Below, one piece after another: positions 16,871-25,729 of a DNA stretch of 41,918 bases. Under the pieces are notes generated by a model. The model ran no database searches, was not told the DNA's origin, and saw only the letters and a program-made list of their open reading frames with translations. This stretch comes from Streptomyces sp. MBT65 (GTDB lineage: Bacteria > Actinomycetota > Actinomycetes > Streptomycetales > Streptomycetaceae), in assembly GCF_016612545.1 (NCBI RefSeq), contig NZ_JAENRY010000054.1, positions 1 through 41,918 on the forward strand. The letters are read 5' to 3'. Every line of letters begins with the position of its first letter. Positions within the stretch are counted from its first letter, which is position 1. The position numbers and the translations under genes were made by a program.

Positions 16871-17676
16871 TCCGGAAAGGCCCGGACGAAGGCGTCCCGG
16901 ACCGTGGCACCCGGTGTGCGGTCCAGGACGCCGAACACCACGTGCTCGAAGGCCCCGGCGAACCGTCCGCCCGGCCCGAGCAGCGCGCGGAAGGCGCCCG
17001 CGACCTGCGCCGGGTCGTTCTGGAACACTCCGCAGCCCCAGGCGCCCAGGACCAGCCGCGGGTAGCCGTGCGCGAGCGCCGTCTCCAGCACCCGCTCCGC
17101 CCGTACGGCGACGGCCCGCGGCAGCTCGGCGGCGCGCTCCGGTGCCGTGCGCAGCACGACCCCCGCGTTCGGCGCGGCGGCGGTCAGGAAGCCCGCGGTG
17201 TACGGCTCGTCCAGGAGGCGTCCCTTGTCGTCGCGGAAGACCGGAACGGCCGGTGAGTGGATGACCCGGTCCGTGTAGAACGGATCGCGGTGGGCGCGGT
17301 GATGGTCGTAGAAACCGCGGGCCTGAAGCAGGCAGGTGTACAGCGCGGAGGCGCGGCACAGGGCCTCTTCCTGGGCCTGTGCGCCGTTGAGGAAACCGCC
17401 GCCGGGGTTGCGGGCCGAGGCGAAGTTCAGGACGGCCACCGGGCCGGTCAGGCGGCGGGCGGCCTCCAGGCTGCTCTCGCCGGTGACCTCGAAGACCGTC
17501 TCCACGGTCGTGAACGGTGGTATCCACAGCGGTTCCGGCCCGTACAGGTGCGTGCCCGCGCGGGCCGCCCCGGTCTTCACGGCGATGGACACCTCGTGCC
17601 CGTCCGCCGCGCGGTAGGCGCCGGCGGCCACGATCTGCTCGGTCTGCTGCGCGATGCCGCGCAGGCGCGCGCTCAT
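16852..17676 (-). CDS. Microbial-type PARG (poly(ADP-ribose) glycohydrolase, TIGR02452)
   Basis: This 274-aa macrodomain-like hydrolase carries the PARG signature GGG-X7-QEE (residues 92-94 and 102-104, in NPGGGFLNGAQAQEE). The family removes ADP-ribose chains or units from modified targets. Other family traits are VAVLNFASARNPGGG, the Tyr-rich RASALYTCL and a late LGAWGCGVFQNDP. The ATG start overlaps the stop of a 24-codon upstream ORF (CCATGAGC), so translation may be coupled. It is convergent with the PemK-like gene. The substrate (protein, RNA or DNA ADP-ribosylation) is unknown. Confidence 0.85.
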   Translation of the reverse strand: MSARLRGIAQQTEQIVAAGAYRAADGHEVSIAVKTGAARAGTHLYGPEPLWIPPFTTVETVFEVTGESSLEAARRLTGPVAVLNFASARNPGGGFLNGAQAQEEALCRASALYTCLLQARGFYDHHRAHRDPFYTDRVIHSPAVPVFRDDKGRLLDEPYTAGFLTAAAPNAGVVLRTAPERAAELPRAVAVRAERVLETALAHGYPRLVLGAWGCGVFQNDPAQVAGAFRALLGPGGRFAGAFEHVVFGVLDRTPGATVRDAFVRAFPERQLQS

Positions 17677-17747
17677 GGCATAACCCCCGTGTACGCCATG
17701 AGCGCGCGCCCCGCGATCTCCCCCGTGCTCTCCCCCGTCGTGCTCAT
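17673..17747 (-). CDS. Possible 24-aa upstream micro-ORF of the PARG gene
   Basis: An ATG at 17747 opens a 24-codon frame beginning MSTTGESTGEIAGRAL. It ends in a TGA that shares bases with the PARG ATG. An AGGA-like sequence stands about 7 nt before it. No similarity is recognised. It could be a translational coupler, a leader peptide or chance. Confidence 0.35.
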   Translation of the reverse strand: MSTTGESTGEIAGRALMAYTGVMP

Positions 17748-17956
17748 ACCTGCATCCTGAGCGATGCTGGTCGTGCGGTGCAACGGAGTTTCCGGGCCCC
17801 GCGAACGGCCGGAGAACCGGAGATTACCGTTCCCGAACGTGGCAATACGCACCCTTGTGCGACCAGCCGCGAGGGTCTTGGGTGGTACGAGTGTGCCGAC
17901 CCGGGCCCAACCGAAACCGGGCCGGTGGCATGGTGGAATCTCAGGAGGATCCCGAC

Positions 17957-19267
17957 ATGTCCGATACGGCAAGTGACTGTAGCGACTGTACCGAGCCCGC
18001 CGTCGCGGTCACCGAACCCGAGGTGGAGGCCCTGGTCAGGGGCATCTGCTTCAAGACCGGTCCACCTCGCACCCTCGGGGTCGAGGTGGAATGGCTCGTC
18101 CACGAGCTGCGGCTGCCGCAGCTCCCCGTGACACCCGAACGACTGGCGGCGGCCTACGCCGCTCTGAAGACCGTGCCTCTGAGGTCGGCGCTCACCGTCG
18201 AGCCCGGCGGCCAGCTGGAACTCAGCTCGTCGCCCGCCACCTCCCTGATGGAGTGCATCGGTTCCGTCTCCGAAGATCTCGACGCCGTCCGCGCGGTGCT
18301 GCGCCGTGACGGCCTGGGACTGGTCGGCGTCGGCCACGATCCCTGGCACCCCCCGCGCCGCTTCCTGCACGAGCCGCGCTACGACGCGATGGAAGCCTGC
18401 CTCGACCGCACCGGCCCCGCGGGCCGCCGCATGATGTGCACCTCGGCGTCCGTACAGGTGTGCCTGGACGCCGGTCACGAGGAGCCGGGTCCGCTCGGCC
18501 TCGGGCGGCGCTGGTGGCTGGCCCACCAACTGGGCGCGGTCCTGGTGGCCGCGTTCGCCAACTCCCCGCTGGTGGGCCGCAGCCCGACCGGCTGGCGCTC
18601 CACGCGGCAGCTGATCTGGATGGAGATCGGCACCGGCCGGGCGGGCGGCCCTCCGCTCGACGCGGAGCCGCGCGACGCCTGGACCGACCACGTCCTGGAC
18701 TCGCCGGTGATGTGCATACGGCAGGACGAGGGCCCGTGGGAGGTCCCGGAGGAGCTGACCTTCCGGGAGTGGATCAGATCGGGGTCGCCGAGGCCGCCGA
18801 CCCGCGCGGACCTCGACTACCACGTCACGACCCTGTTCCCGCCGGTCAGACCGCGCGGACATCTCGAACTGCGCATGATCGACGCGCAGCCCGGGGACGA
18901 CGGCTGGATCGTGCCGCTGGCCGTGACGACGGCCCTGTTCGACGACCCCGAGGCCGCCGAGACGGCGTACCGGGCCGTGAAGCCGCTGGCCGAACGGACC
19001 CAGGGGCTGCCCGCGCCGCACAATCCGCTGTGGATCGACGCGGCCCGCTACGGCCTGTCCGACCCGGAGCTGCACGAGGCAGCCCTCGTCTGCTTCGCGA
19101 CGGCGCTGGAGGCCCTGCCCCGGCTGGGTGCCACCGCCGAGGTCACGGACGCGGTCCGGGCGTACTTCGACCGCTATGTCATCCGGGGCCGCTGCCCCGC
19201 CGACGATCTGCTCGACCGCGTGCGCGGCACGGACAGCCGCCCGCACGGGAAGGACATGCTCACATGA
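17957..19267 (+). CDS. egtA: Ergothioneine biosynthesis glutamate-cysteine ligase EgtA
   Basis: This 436-aa enzyme makes gamma-glutamylcysteine, the sulfur donor for ergothioneine. It shows the GCS2-type ligase features LGVEVEWLVHEL, LTVEPGGQLELSSSP, VGVGHDPW, TASVQVCLDAG and HLELRMIDAQPGDDGW. ATG 17957 is preceded by AGGAGG at 17943-17948. It is the first of four overlapping genes; its stop overlaps egtB by ATGA. No clear promoter could be fixed in the 200 bp upstream. Confidence 0.93.
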   Translation: MSDTASDCSDCTEPAVAVTEPEVEALVRGICFKTGPPRTLGVEVEWLVHELRLPQLPVTPERLAAAYAALKTVPLRSALTVEPGGQLELSSSPATSLMECIGSVSEDLDAVRAVLRRDGLGLVGVGHDPWHPPRRFLHEPRYDAMEACLDRTGPAGRRMMCTSASVQVCLDAGHEEPGPLGLGRRWWLAHQLGAVLVAAFANSPLVGRSPTGWRSTRQLIWMEIGTGRAGGPPLDAEPRDAWTDHVLDSPVMCIRQDEGPWEVPEELTFREWIRSGSPRPPTRADLDYHVTTLFPPVRPRGHLELRMIDAQPGDDGWIVPLAVTTALFDDPEAAETAYRAVKPLAERTQGLPAPHNPLWIDAARYGLSDPELHEAALVCFATALEALPRLGATAEVTDAVRAYFDRYVIRGRCPADDLLDRVRGTDSRPHGKDMLT

Positions 19268-20595
19268 CCGACGCCGACACCACCGTTGATGACATCGATA
19301 TCGAGGCGCTCAGGCAACGGGCGTTGACCACCCTCACCACGGCCCGGGACCGCACCACGCTCCTGACGAGCTGCGTGGACGAGCCCGAACTCACCGCGCA
19401 GGTCTCGCCGTTGATGTCCCCGCTGGTCTGGGACCTCGCGCACATCGGCAACCAGGAAGAGCTGTGGCTGCTGCGCGCCGTCGGCGGCCGGGAGGCGATG
19501 CGGCCCGACATCGACGGCCTCTACGACGCGTTCGAGCACCCGCGCTCCGAACGTCCCTCGCTGCCGCTGCTGCCGCCCGCGGAGGCCCGGCAGTACGCGG
19601 CCGAGGTGCGCGGCCGGGTGACGGACGTGCTGGAGAGCCATGCCTTCCGCGGGACGCGGCTCACCGAGATGGGCTTCGCCTTCGGGATGGTCGCCCAGCA
19701 CGAACAGCAGCACGACGAAACGATGCTGATCACCCATCAGCTCCGCACGGGACCGCAGGCGTTGACGGCGCCGGACCCGGAACCGGTCCCGCTGTTCACC
19801 GGCCCGACCGAAGTCCTCGTCCCCGGCGGCCCGTTCACGATGGGCACCTCCACCGAACCGTGGGCCCTGGACAACGAGAAGCCCGCGCACCGCCGCGAGG
19901 TGGCGCCGTTCTACATCGACACGACCCCGGTGACGAACGGCGCGTATCTGGCGTTCATCGAGGACGGCGGCTATGACGACCCGCGCTGGTGGACGAAGGA
20001 GGGCTGGGCGCACGTCCGCCGCAACTCCCTTACGGCGCCGGAGTTCTGGCGCCGGGAGGCGGGCCAGTGGCTGCGGCGCCGGTTCGGCGTCACGGAGGCC
20101 GTACCGCCGAACGAGCCGGTCGTGCACGTGTGCTGGTACGAGGCCGACGCCTACGCCCGCTGGGCCGGACGCCGGCTGCCCACCGAGGCCGAGTGGGAGA
20201 AGGCGGCCCGCCACGACCCGGTGAACGACCGCTCGATGCGCTACCCGTGGGGCGACGCCGACCCGGCCCCGGAGCACGCCAACCTCGGGCAGCGCCACCT
20301 GCGCCCGGCACCCGCGGGCAGCTATCCGGCGGGCGAATCACCGCTGGGCGTACGCCAGTTGATCGGTGACGTGTGGGAGTGGACGTCGAGCGACTTCCTG
20401 CCCTACCCCGGGTTCAGGGCGTTCCCGTACAAGGAGTACTCGGAGGTGTTCTTCGGCCCCGAGTACAAGGTGCTGCGGGGCGGTTCGTTCGCCGTGGACG
20501 AGGTGGCCTGCCGGGGCACGTTCCGCAACTGGGACTATCCGATCCGGCGGCAGATCTTCTCCGGATTCCGTACGGCCCGCTCGGGGGCCGTCTGA
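19264..20595 (+). CDS. egtB: Ergothioneine sulfoxide synthase EgtB
   Basis: This 443-aa non-heme iron oxygenase joins gamma-glutamylcysteine to hercynine with O2. The N-terminal DinB-like domain carries the iron ligands His60 (DLAHIGNQEE) and His146/His150 (AQHEQQHDET). The C-terminal half is the formylglycine-generating-enzyme/sulfatase-modifying fold (GGPFTMGTSTEPWALDNEKP, RRLPTEAEWEKAAR, GDVWEWTSSDF, VLRGGSFAV). It overlaps egtA by 4 nt and egtC by 1 nt (TGATG). Confidence 0.95.
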   Translation: MTDADTTVDDIDIEALRQRALTTLTTARDRTTLLTSCVDEPELTAQVSPLMSPLVWDLAHIGNQEELWLLRAVGGREAMRPDIDGLYDAFEHPRSERPSLPLLPPAEARQYAAEVRGRVTDVLESHAFRGTRLTEMGFAFGMVAQHEQQHDETMLITHQLRTGPQALTAPDPEPVPLFTGPTEVLVPGGPFTMGTSTEPWALDNEKPAHRREVAPFYIDTTPVTNGAYLAFIEDGGYDDPRWWTKEGWAHVRRNSLTAPEFWRREAGQWLRRRFGVTEAVPPNEPVVHVCWYEADAYARWAGRRLPTEAEWEKAARHDPVNDRSMRYPWGDADPAPEHANLGQRHLRPAPAGSYPAGESPLGVRQLIGDVWEWTSSDFLPYPGFRAFPYKEYSEVFFGPEYKVLRGGSFAVDEVACRGTFRNWDYPIRRQIFSGFRTARSGAV

Positions 20596-21368
20596 TGTGC
20601 CGTCATCTGGCGTACCTGGGACCCGAGGAGCCGCTGGGCCGGCTCCTCGTGGACCCGGAGCACAGCCTGTACCGCCAGTCCTGGGAGCCGCGTCGGCAGA
20701 AGCACGGGACGGTCAACGCCGATGGTTTCGGGGTGGGTTGGTATGCCGGGGGCGACCCGGTGCCGGGCCGCTACCGGCGGGCCGTGCCCATCTGGGGCGA
20801 CCAGTCCTTCGCCGACCTGGCCCGGGTGGTCCGCTCCGGGGCGCTGCTGGCCGCCGTACGGGACGCGACGTTCGCGGGTGCGGACGGGGAGGCCGCGGCG
20901 GCGCCGTTCGCCGCGAGCCCCTGGCTGTTCAGCCACAACGGCGCCGTCACCGGCTGGCCGCAGACGTTGGCCGCACTGGCCCAACGCCTGCCGCCGGTGG
21001 ACCTGTTGTCGCTGGAGGCCCGCTGCGACTCGGCGTTCGTCTGGGCGCTGGTCCTGAGCCGACTGCGGGCGGGCGACGAGGAGGGCCAGGCGCTGGCCGA
21101 CACGGTGGTCGAGGTCGCCTCGGCCGCCCCCGGCTCCCGTCTCAACCTTCTTCTCACCAACGGCGATTCGATCACCGCGACCGCCTGGGGCGACACCCTC
21201 TGGTACCTCGCGGAGCCCGGCCGCCGCACGGTCGTGGCCTCCGAGCCCTACGACGACGACCCGCACTGGACGGAGGTCCCCGACCGCACTCTGCTCACCG
21301 CGACCCGCGCCGAGGTCCTCCTCACCCCCCTGAAAGACCTCGCACCACCGAAGGAGCCCCGCACGTGA
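20595..21368 (+). CDS. egtC: Ergothioneine biosynthesis glutamine amidotransferase EgtC
   Basis: This 257-aa class II glutamine-amidotransferase-type hydrolase removes the gamma-glutamyl group from the sulfoxide made by EgtB. The nucleophile is Cys2, exposed after removal of Met1 (MCRHLAYLG). Other family marks are NADGFGVGWY and FSHNGAVTG. It is translationally coupled to egtB by TGATG and overlaps egtD by GTGA. Confidence 0.94.
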   Translation: MCRHLAYLGPEEPLGRLLVDPEHSLYRQSWEPRRQKHGTVNADGFGVGWYAGGDPVPGRYRRAVPIWGDQSFADLARVVRSGALLAAVRDATFAGADGEAAAAPFAASPWLFSHNGAVTGWPQTLAALAQRLPPVDLLSLEARCDSAFVWALVLSRLRAGDEEGQALADTVVEVASAAPGSRLNLLLTNGDSITATAWGDTLWYLAEPGRRTVVASEPYDDDPHWTEVPDRTLLTATRAEVLLTPLKDLAPPKEPRT

Positions 21369-22327
21369 GTCCGTTCCTTCTCACCCGCACCCTGCCCGAG
21401 GACGCCACCGACGCGGCCCTGCGCGCCGACGTCCTGGAGGGCCTCACCCGCACCCCGAAGACCCTCCCGCCGAAGTGGTTCTACGACGCCCACGGCAGCG
21501 AACTCTTCGAGCGGATCACCGAGTTGACCGAGTACTACCCCACCCGTGCCGAGCGGGAGATCCTTCTCGACCGGGCCGGCGAGATCGCCGCCGCGACCGG
21601 CGCCCGCACGCTCGTCGAGCTGGGCTCCGGGTCCTCGGACAAGACGCGCCACCTCCTCGACGCGTTCACCGACCTCGCCCTGTACGTCCCGGTCGACGTC
21701 AGCGAGAGCGCGCTCACCCAGGCCGGGCACGCCCTCATCGAGGAGCGGCCGGGGCTCGACGTACACGCCCTGATCGCCGACTTCACCGGCTCGCTCGCCC
21801 TGCCGGAGACACCGGGCCCCCGGCTGCTGGCGTTCCTCGGCGGCACGATCGGCAACCTGCTCCCGGCGGAACGCGCCACGTTCTTCGCCGGTCTGCGCTC
21901 GCTGCTCTCCCCGGGCGACGCGCTGCTGCTCGGCACGGACCTGGTCAAGGACGAGCAGGTCCTGGTCAGGGCCTACGACGACGCGGCCGGGGTGACGGCC
22001 GCGTTCAACAAGAACGTCCTGACCGTGGTGGACCGCGAGCTGGGCGCCGACTTCGACACCGGCGCCTTCGACCACGTGGCCCTCTGGGACGCCGACAACG
22101 AGTGGATCGAGATGCGGCTGCGGTCCCGCACCGACCAGACCGTGAAGATCCCGGCGCTGGACCTCGCCGTCGACTTCGCGGCCGGCGAGGAACTCCGCAC
22201 CGAGATCTCGGCGAAGTTCCGCAAGGACGGCGTACGGACCGAACTGGCGTCGGCCGGGCTGGAGTTGGCCCACTGGTGGACCGACCGGGAGGGCCGCTTC
22301 GCGCTGTCACTGAGCGTGGTGCGCTGA
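21365..22327 (+). CDS. egtD: L-histidine N-alpha-methyltransferase EgtD
   Basis: This 320-aa SAM-dependent enzyme trimethylates histidine to hercynine, the first dedicated step. The SAM loop is VELGSGSSDKTRHLLDAF; further family motifs are PPKWFYDAHGSELFERITEL, EYYPTRAEREIL and LLAFLGGTIGNLLP. The length matches the family. The start is GTG 21365, overlapping the egtC stop. It closes the cluster. No PLP-dependent egtE lies nearby, so the final C-S lyase must be encoded elsewhere. Confidence 0.95.
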   Translation: MSPFLLTRTLPEDATDAALRADVLEGLTRTPKTLPPKWFYDAHGSELFERITELTEYYPTRAEREILLDRAGEIAAATGARTLVELGSGSSDKTRHLLDAFTDLALYVPVDVSESALTQAGHALIEERPGLDVHALIADFTGSLALPETPGPRLLAFLGGTIGNLLPAERATFFAGLRSLLSPGDALLLGTDLVKDEQVLVRAYDDAAGVTAAFNKNVLTVVDRELGADFDTGAFDHVALWDADNEWIEMRLRSRTDQTVKIPALDLAVDFAAGEELRTEISAKFRKDGVRTELASAGLELAHWWTDREGRFALSLSVVR

Positions 22328-22420
22328 TATCGGGTGACGGGCCGTCTCGCGTACCGCCGCACCTTGGGGCACGGTGGAGTGACGCGTGACGCGCCCGTCA
22401 CGGCCGAGAGGAGTACCCGC

Positions 22421-22633
22421 ATGTCCGATCACACGTACCGGGTCACCGAGATCGTCGGCACCTCTCACGAGGGCATCGACCAGGCCATCCGCAACGGCGT
22501 CGCCCGCGCCGCACAGACCCTGCGCAGCCTCGACTGGTTCGAGGTGACGCAGGTCAGGGGCCAGATCGAGAACGGGCGGATCGAGCACTACCAGGTCGGC
22601 CTGAAGGTCGGCTTCCGCATCGAGGACGACTGA
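22421..22633 (+). CDS. Dodecin family flavin-binding protein
   Basis: This 70-aa protein has the dodecin pattern: YRVTEIVGTSHEGIDQAI, the flavin-stacking Trp in LDWFEV and the Gln in EHYQVGLKVGF. Dodecins form hollow dodecamers that store or buffer flavins or CoA. A GAGAGGAG ribosome binding site precedes the ATG. It lies 93 bp after egtD and convergent with the HAD gene. Confidence 0.92.
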   Translation: MSDHTYRVTEIVGTSHEGIDQAIRNGVARAAQTLRSLDWFEVTQVRGQIENGRIEHYQVGLKVGFRIEDD

Positions 22634-22654
22634 CCTCCGTAAGGACGAGAGCCC

Positions 22655-23146
22655 TCAGGTCCGGCCCTCCCCCTCCTGTGCCGCCTCCAGCGCGGCGGAG
22701 GGGGCGGTCCAGCGGGCCCGTACGACCCTGAACCCGGCCCGCTCGGCGTCGTCGCAGACCAGCTCGTCGTCGTCCACGAGAACCCGGATCTCGCGGTCGC
22801 GGGCGAGCTGCTTGAGTTTCTCCAGCTTGGTGCGCCGGGCGGGCCTGCGGTCGTCGTTGCGCCGCATGAAGACCCGCCCGTCGGGCAGCCCCTGCGCGGT
22901 GAGCCAGGCGAGCGTGTCGCGCCGGCAGCGCTCGGGCCGCCCGGTCAGATAGACGACCTCGCACTCCTCGGCGCACTCCAGCGCCAGCGCGACGCCCTCC
23001 GCGAGCGGCGGGTCCTGCGACGCGGCGCCGAAGAAGCCGTCCCAGTCGCGCGGCTTGTGCTCCAGGAACCGCTGCCGGTGCGCCGTGTCGGCGAGGGTGT
23101 TGTCGAGGTCGAACACGGCGAGTGGCCGCCTGCTGTCAGCTGTCAC
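22655..23146 (-). CDS. HAD-superfamily phosphatase (PNKP 3'-phosphatase/acid phosphatase-like)
   Basis: This 163-aa protein has the HAD motifs DLDNTLADT (nucleophile and acid Asp), LTGRPE (motif II) and LVDDDELVCDDA (motif IV). It looks like the phosphatase domain of polynucleotide kinase/phosphatases without a kinase. The start is GTG at 23146. It is divergent from the [2Fe-2S] protein gene. The substrate is unknown. Confidence 0.82.
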   Translation of the reverse strand: MTADSRRPLAVFDLDNTLADTAHRQRFLEHKPRDWDGFFGAASQDPPLAEGVALALECAEECEVVYLTGRPERCRRDTLAWLTAQGLPDGRVFMRRNDDRRPARRTKLEKLKQLARDREIRVLVDDDELVCDDAERAGFRVVRARWTAPSAALEAAQEGEGRT

Positions 23147-23214
23147 CGGGCCACCTTAGGCGGACAGCGGGACCCCCTTCGCCCGCTCCGGAGGCCTGGC
23201 CTCATGCTTTTGGC

Positions 23215-23637
23215 ATGTCTGCCGCCACTCCCGCCCCCCGTACCTTCCTGATCGGCGCCGCCCGCGAGCGCCCCTGCACCCTGGTGGTCTGCCGGGGCTG
23301 CTGCTGCGGCGACCCGCGCAAACACCCCGGCACCGACCATGCCTGGCAGTTGGAACGGCTGCGGTCCGGCGCCGCCGAGCACGGTTTCGGCGTCCGTACG
23401 ACGGACTGTCTGGGCCCCTGCGACCAGGCCAACGTGATCGTCGTCCAGCCGTCGGCCGCGGGGCGCCGGGCCGGCGGGCGGCCGACCTGGATCGGATTCG
23501 CGATGGACGACGACTGCACGGAGGAAGTGCTGGAGTGGGCGGCGGCGGGCGGACCGGGGCTCGCACAGCCGCCGATCACGCTGGAGCTGCAGTTCATCGA
23601 CCCGCCACGGGACGCCCGCGTCCGATCGCGCCGGTGA
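23215..23637 (+). CDS. Thioredoxin-like (2Fe-2S) ferredoxin domain protein
   Basis: This 140-aa protein has the thioredoxin-like ferredoxin layout: cysteines 26 and 29-31 in CRGCCCG, then Cys65 and Cys69 in DCLGPCDQANV. The clustering CxxCCC offers more thiols than a [2Fe-2S] cluster needs. Similar small proteins are often found near cobalamin or redox genes. The start at 23215 fits the first structured segment; GGAGG at 23190-23194 is too far upstream to serve it, so initiation may be leaderless. The partner is unknown. Confidence 0.75.
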   Translation: MSAATPAPRTFLIGAARERPCTLVVCRGCCCGDPRKHPGTDHAWQLERLRSGAAEHGFGVRTTDCLGPCDQANVIVVQPSAAGRRAGGRPTWIGFAMDDDCTEEVLEWAAAGGPGLAQPPITLELQFIDPPRDARVRSRR

Positions 23638-23688
23638 GGGCCCGGCCCGGCCGGGGAATGCCGGAGGCTCCCTGGCGTTGAACCCGGT

Positions 23689-24684
23689 GTGAGTTCCGTG
23701 ATCGCCTCGACCCCCTTCTCCGTCCTCGACCGCTCCCGCACCCGCGAGGGGCATCCGCCCGCCGAGGCGCTGCGCGACACCGTGCGGCTGGCGCGGGAGG
23801 TCGAGGAGCTGGGCTATCACCGGTTCTGGGTGTCGGAGCACCACGGTGTGCCCGGGGTCGCCGGTTCCGCGCCGACCGTGCTGGCGGCCGCCGTCGCCTC
23901 GGCCACCAGAACGATCCGGGTCGGCACGGGCGGGGTGATGCTGCCCAACCACCAACCCCTGGTCGTGGCCGAGCAGTTCGGGGTCCTGGAGTCACTGTTC
24001 CCCGGCCGGATCGACATGGGCCTGGGCCGCTCGGTCGGCTTCACCGACGGCGTGCGCAAGGCGCTGGGCCGCGACAAGGACGACGCCGACGACTTCGCCG
24101 GCCAACTCGACGAACTCCTCGGCTGGTTCCGGGGCACCTCGCCCACCGGCGCGCACGCACGCCCCTCCGAGGGCCTGAGCGTCCCGCCGTTCGTGCTCGC
24201 GATGGGCGAGGGCGCCGGCATCGCCGCCCGGGCCGGCCTGCCGATGGTGATCGGCGACCTCCGCAACCGGGACAGGATGCGGCGCGGCATCGACCACTAC
24301 CGCGCCCGCTTCCGCCCCTCCCCCTGGACCGCCGAGCCGTATGTCGTCATCTCGGGCACGATCGCCGTGGCCGCCACCCCCGAGGCGGCCCGCCGCCTCC
24401 TCGTCCCGGAGGCCTGGTCGATGGCGTACTCCCGCACCCACGGCACCTTCCCACCCCTGCCGCCCGCCGAGCGTGTCGAGCAACTGACCATGACCGACAA
24501 GGAGTTCGGCTTCTACGAGACCGGGCTCACCGGACAGCTCGCGGGCACCGAGGAACAGGTGGCCCACGAGCTGGAGACGGTGCTGAAGGAGACGGCGGCC
24601 GACGAGGTCCTCGTCACCACCAGCACCTACGACCGCGCGGCCCTGCTGGACTCCTACCGGCGGCTCGCCTCGCTCATGGGGTGA
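23689..24684 (+). CDS. Luciferase-like flavin-dependent monooxygenase (MsnO8/YhbW type)
   Basis: This 331-aa protein of the bacterial luciferase fold uses FMNH2. Typical segments are STPFSVLDRS, RFWVSEHHGVPGVAGSAPTV, VGTGGVMLPNHQPLVVAEQF and GRIDMGLGRSVGFTDGVRKA. GTG 23698 is an alternative start three codons in. Its 3' end overlaps the convergent alcohol dehydrogenase gene by 11 bp. The substrate is unknown. Confidence 0.87.
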   Translation: MSSVIASTPFSVLDRSRTREGHPPAEALRDTVRLAREVEELGYHRFWVSEHHGVPGVAGSAPTVLAAAVASATRTIRVGTGGVMLPNHQPLVVAEQFGVLESLFPGRIDMGLGRSVGFTDGVRKALGRDKDDADDFAGQLDELLGWFRGTSPTGAHARPSEGLSVPPFVLAMGEGAGIAARAGLPMVIGDLRNRDRMRRGIDHYRARFRPSPWTAEPYVVISGTIAVAATPEAARRLLVPEAWSMAYSRTHGTFPPLPPAERVEQLTMTDKEFGFYETGLTGQLAGTEEQVAHELETVLKETAADEVLVTTSTYDRAALLDSYRRLASLMG

Positions 24685-25696
24685 GCACCATCCGGAAGCG
24701 CGCGGCTCCGGACAGCATCCGCTGATACGCCTCGCCCGCCTGGTCCAGGGGCACGGTCTCCACCATCGGGCGGATGCCGTGCAGGGCACTGAAGTCCAGG
24801 GTGTCCTGCACGTCCTGCGCGGTGCCGGACGGGTGACCGCGAACCACCTTGGCGCTCATGAGGAGTTGGAGCGGACTGATCCCCAACGGCGCGGTGTCCG
24901 CTCCGACGACCACCAGCTCACCGCGGGGCCGCAGCCCCTCCACGGTCGCCGTGGCGGCATCGGCGTTGCCCGCCGTGGCGAGGACCACCTTGGCACCGCC
25001 CAACGCCCGCAGCGCCTCGGCGACTTCGGTGTCCGCCGTGCTGTCGACGTAGTGGTGGGCGCCCAACTGCTTGGCGAAGTCGGCCTTCTCGGCTCCGCGC
25101 GCGATCGCCACGGTCTCGAAACCCATGGCGACCGCGTACTGCACGCCCAGGTGCCCGAGACCGCCCAGTCCGAGTACGGCCACCAGGTCGCCCGGCCCGG
25201 CCGGACTGCGCCGCAGCCCGTTGAACGTGGTCACGCCCGCACACCCCATCGGCGCGGCGGCGCTCGCCGGCAGCCCCTCGGGAATCCGGGCGAGCGCGTC
25301 GACCGGCGCCACGGTCAGCTCCGCGAAGCCTCCGTCGTAGGCCCAGCCGGGCACCTTGAGGTTCTCGCAGACGATGAAGTCGCCCTGCCTGCACGGGGTG
25401 CAGTAGCCGCAGCTGCCGCCGAACCAGCCGACGGCCACCCGGTCGCCGACCCGCCAGCCGCGGTCCGAGGCGCCCTCGCCGAGCGCGTCGATGTGTCCGG
25501 CGATCTCGTGCCCGGTGACCAGCGGGAACGGCACGCCCGGCACTCCGGCGTTCACGAAGAAGGTGTCGCTGTGGCAGATCCCGCAGGCCTCCACGGCGAT
25601 CCGCACATGGCCAGGTCCCGGCTCCGGCACATCCCGCTCGACGATCGCGAACTCGCCGCCGGCGGCGGCCACTTGCGCGACTCGATAGCTGCTCAT
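24674..25696 (-). CDS. Zinc-dependent alcohol dehydrogenase
   Basis: This 340-aa medium-chain dehydrogenase has the catalytic zinc ligands in CGICHSD and GHE, the four-Cys structural zinc lobe in CGYCTPCRQGDFIVC, and the NAD(P) loop GLGGLGHLG. It oxidises a primary or secondary alcohol, or reduces the matching aldehyde. The start is ATG 25696 with GGGAGA upstream. A short open frame lies just upstream on the same strand and may be a remnant. Confidence 0.9.
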   Translation of the reverse strand: MSSYRVAQVAAAGGEFAIVERDVPEPGPGHVRIAVEACGICHSDTFFVNAGVPGVPFPLVTGHEIAGHIDALGEGASDRGWRVGDRVAVGWFGGSCGYCTPCRQGDFIVCENLKVPGWAYDGGFAELTVAPVDALARIPEGLPASAAAPMGCAGVTTFNGLRRSPAGPGDLVAVLGLGGLGHLGVQYAVAMGFETVAIARGAEKADFAKQLGAHHYVDSTADTEVAEALRALGGAKVVLATAGNADAATATVEGLRPRGELVVVGADTAPLGISPLQLLMSAKVVRGHPSGTAQDVQDTLDFSALHGIRPMVETVPLDQAGEAYQRMLSGAARFRMVLTP

Positions 25697-25729
25697 ACCT
25701 GTCTCCCAGAGAGGTAGGACACGGCCCAG

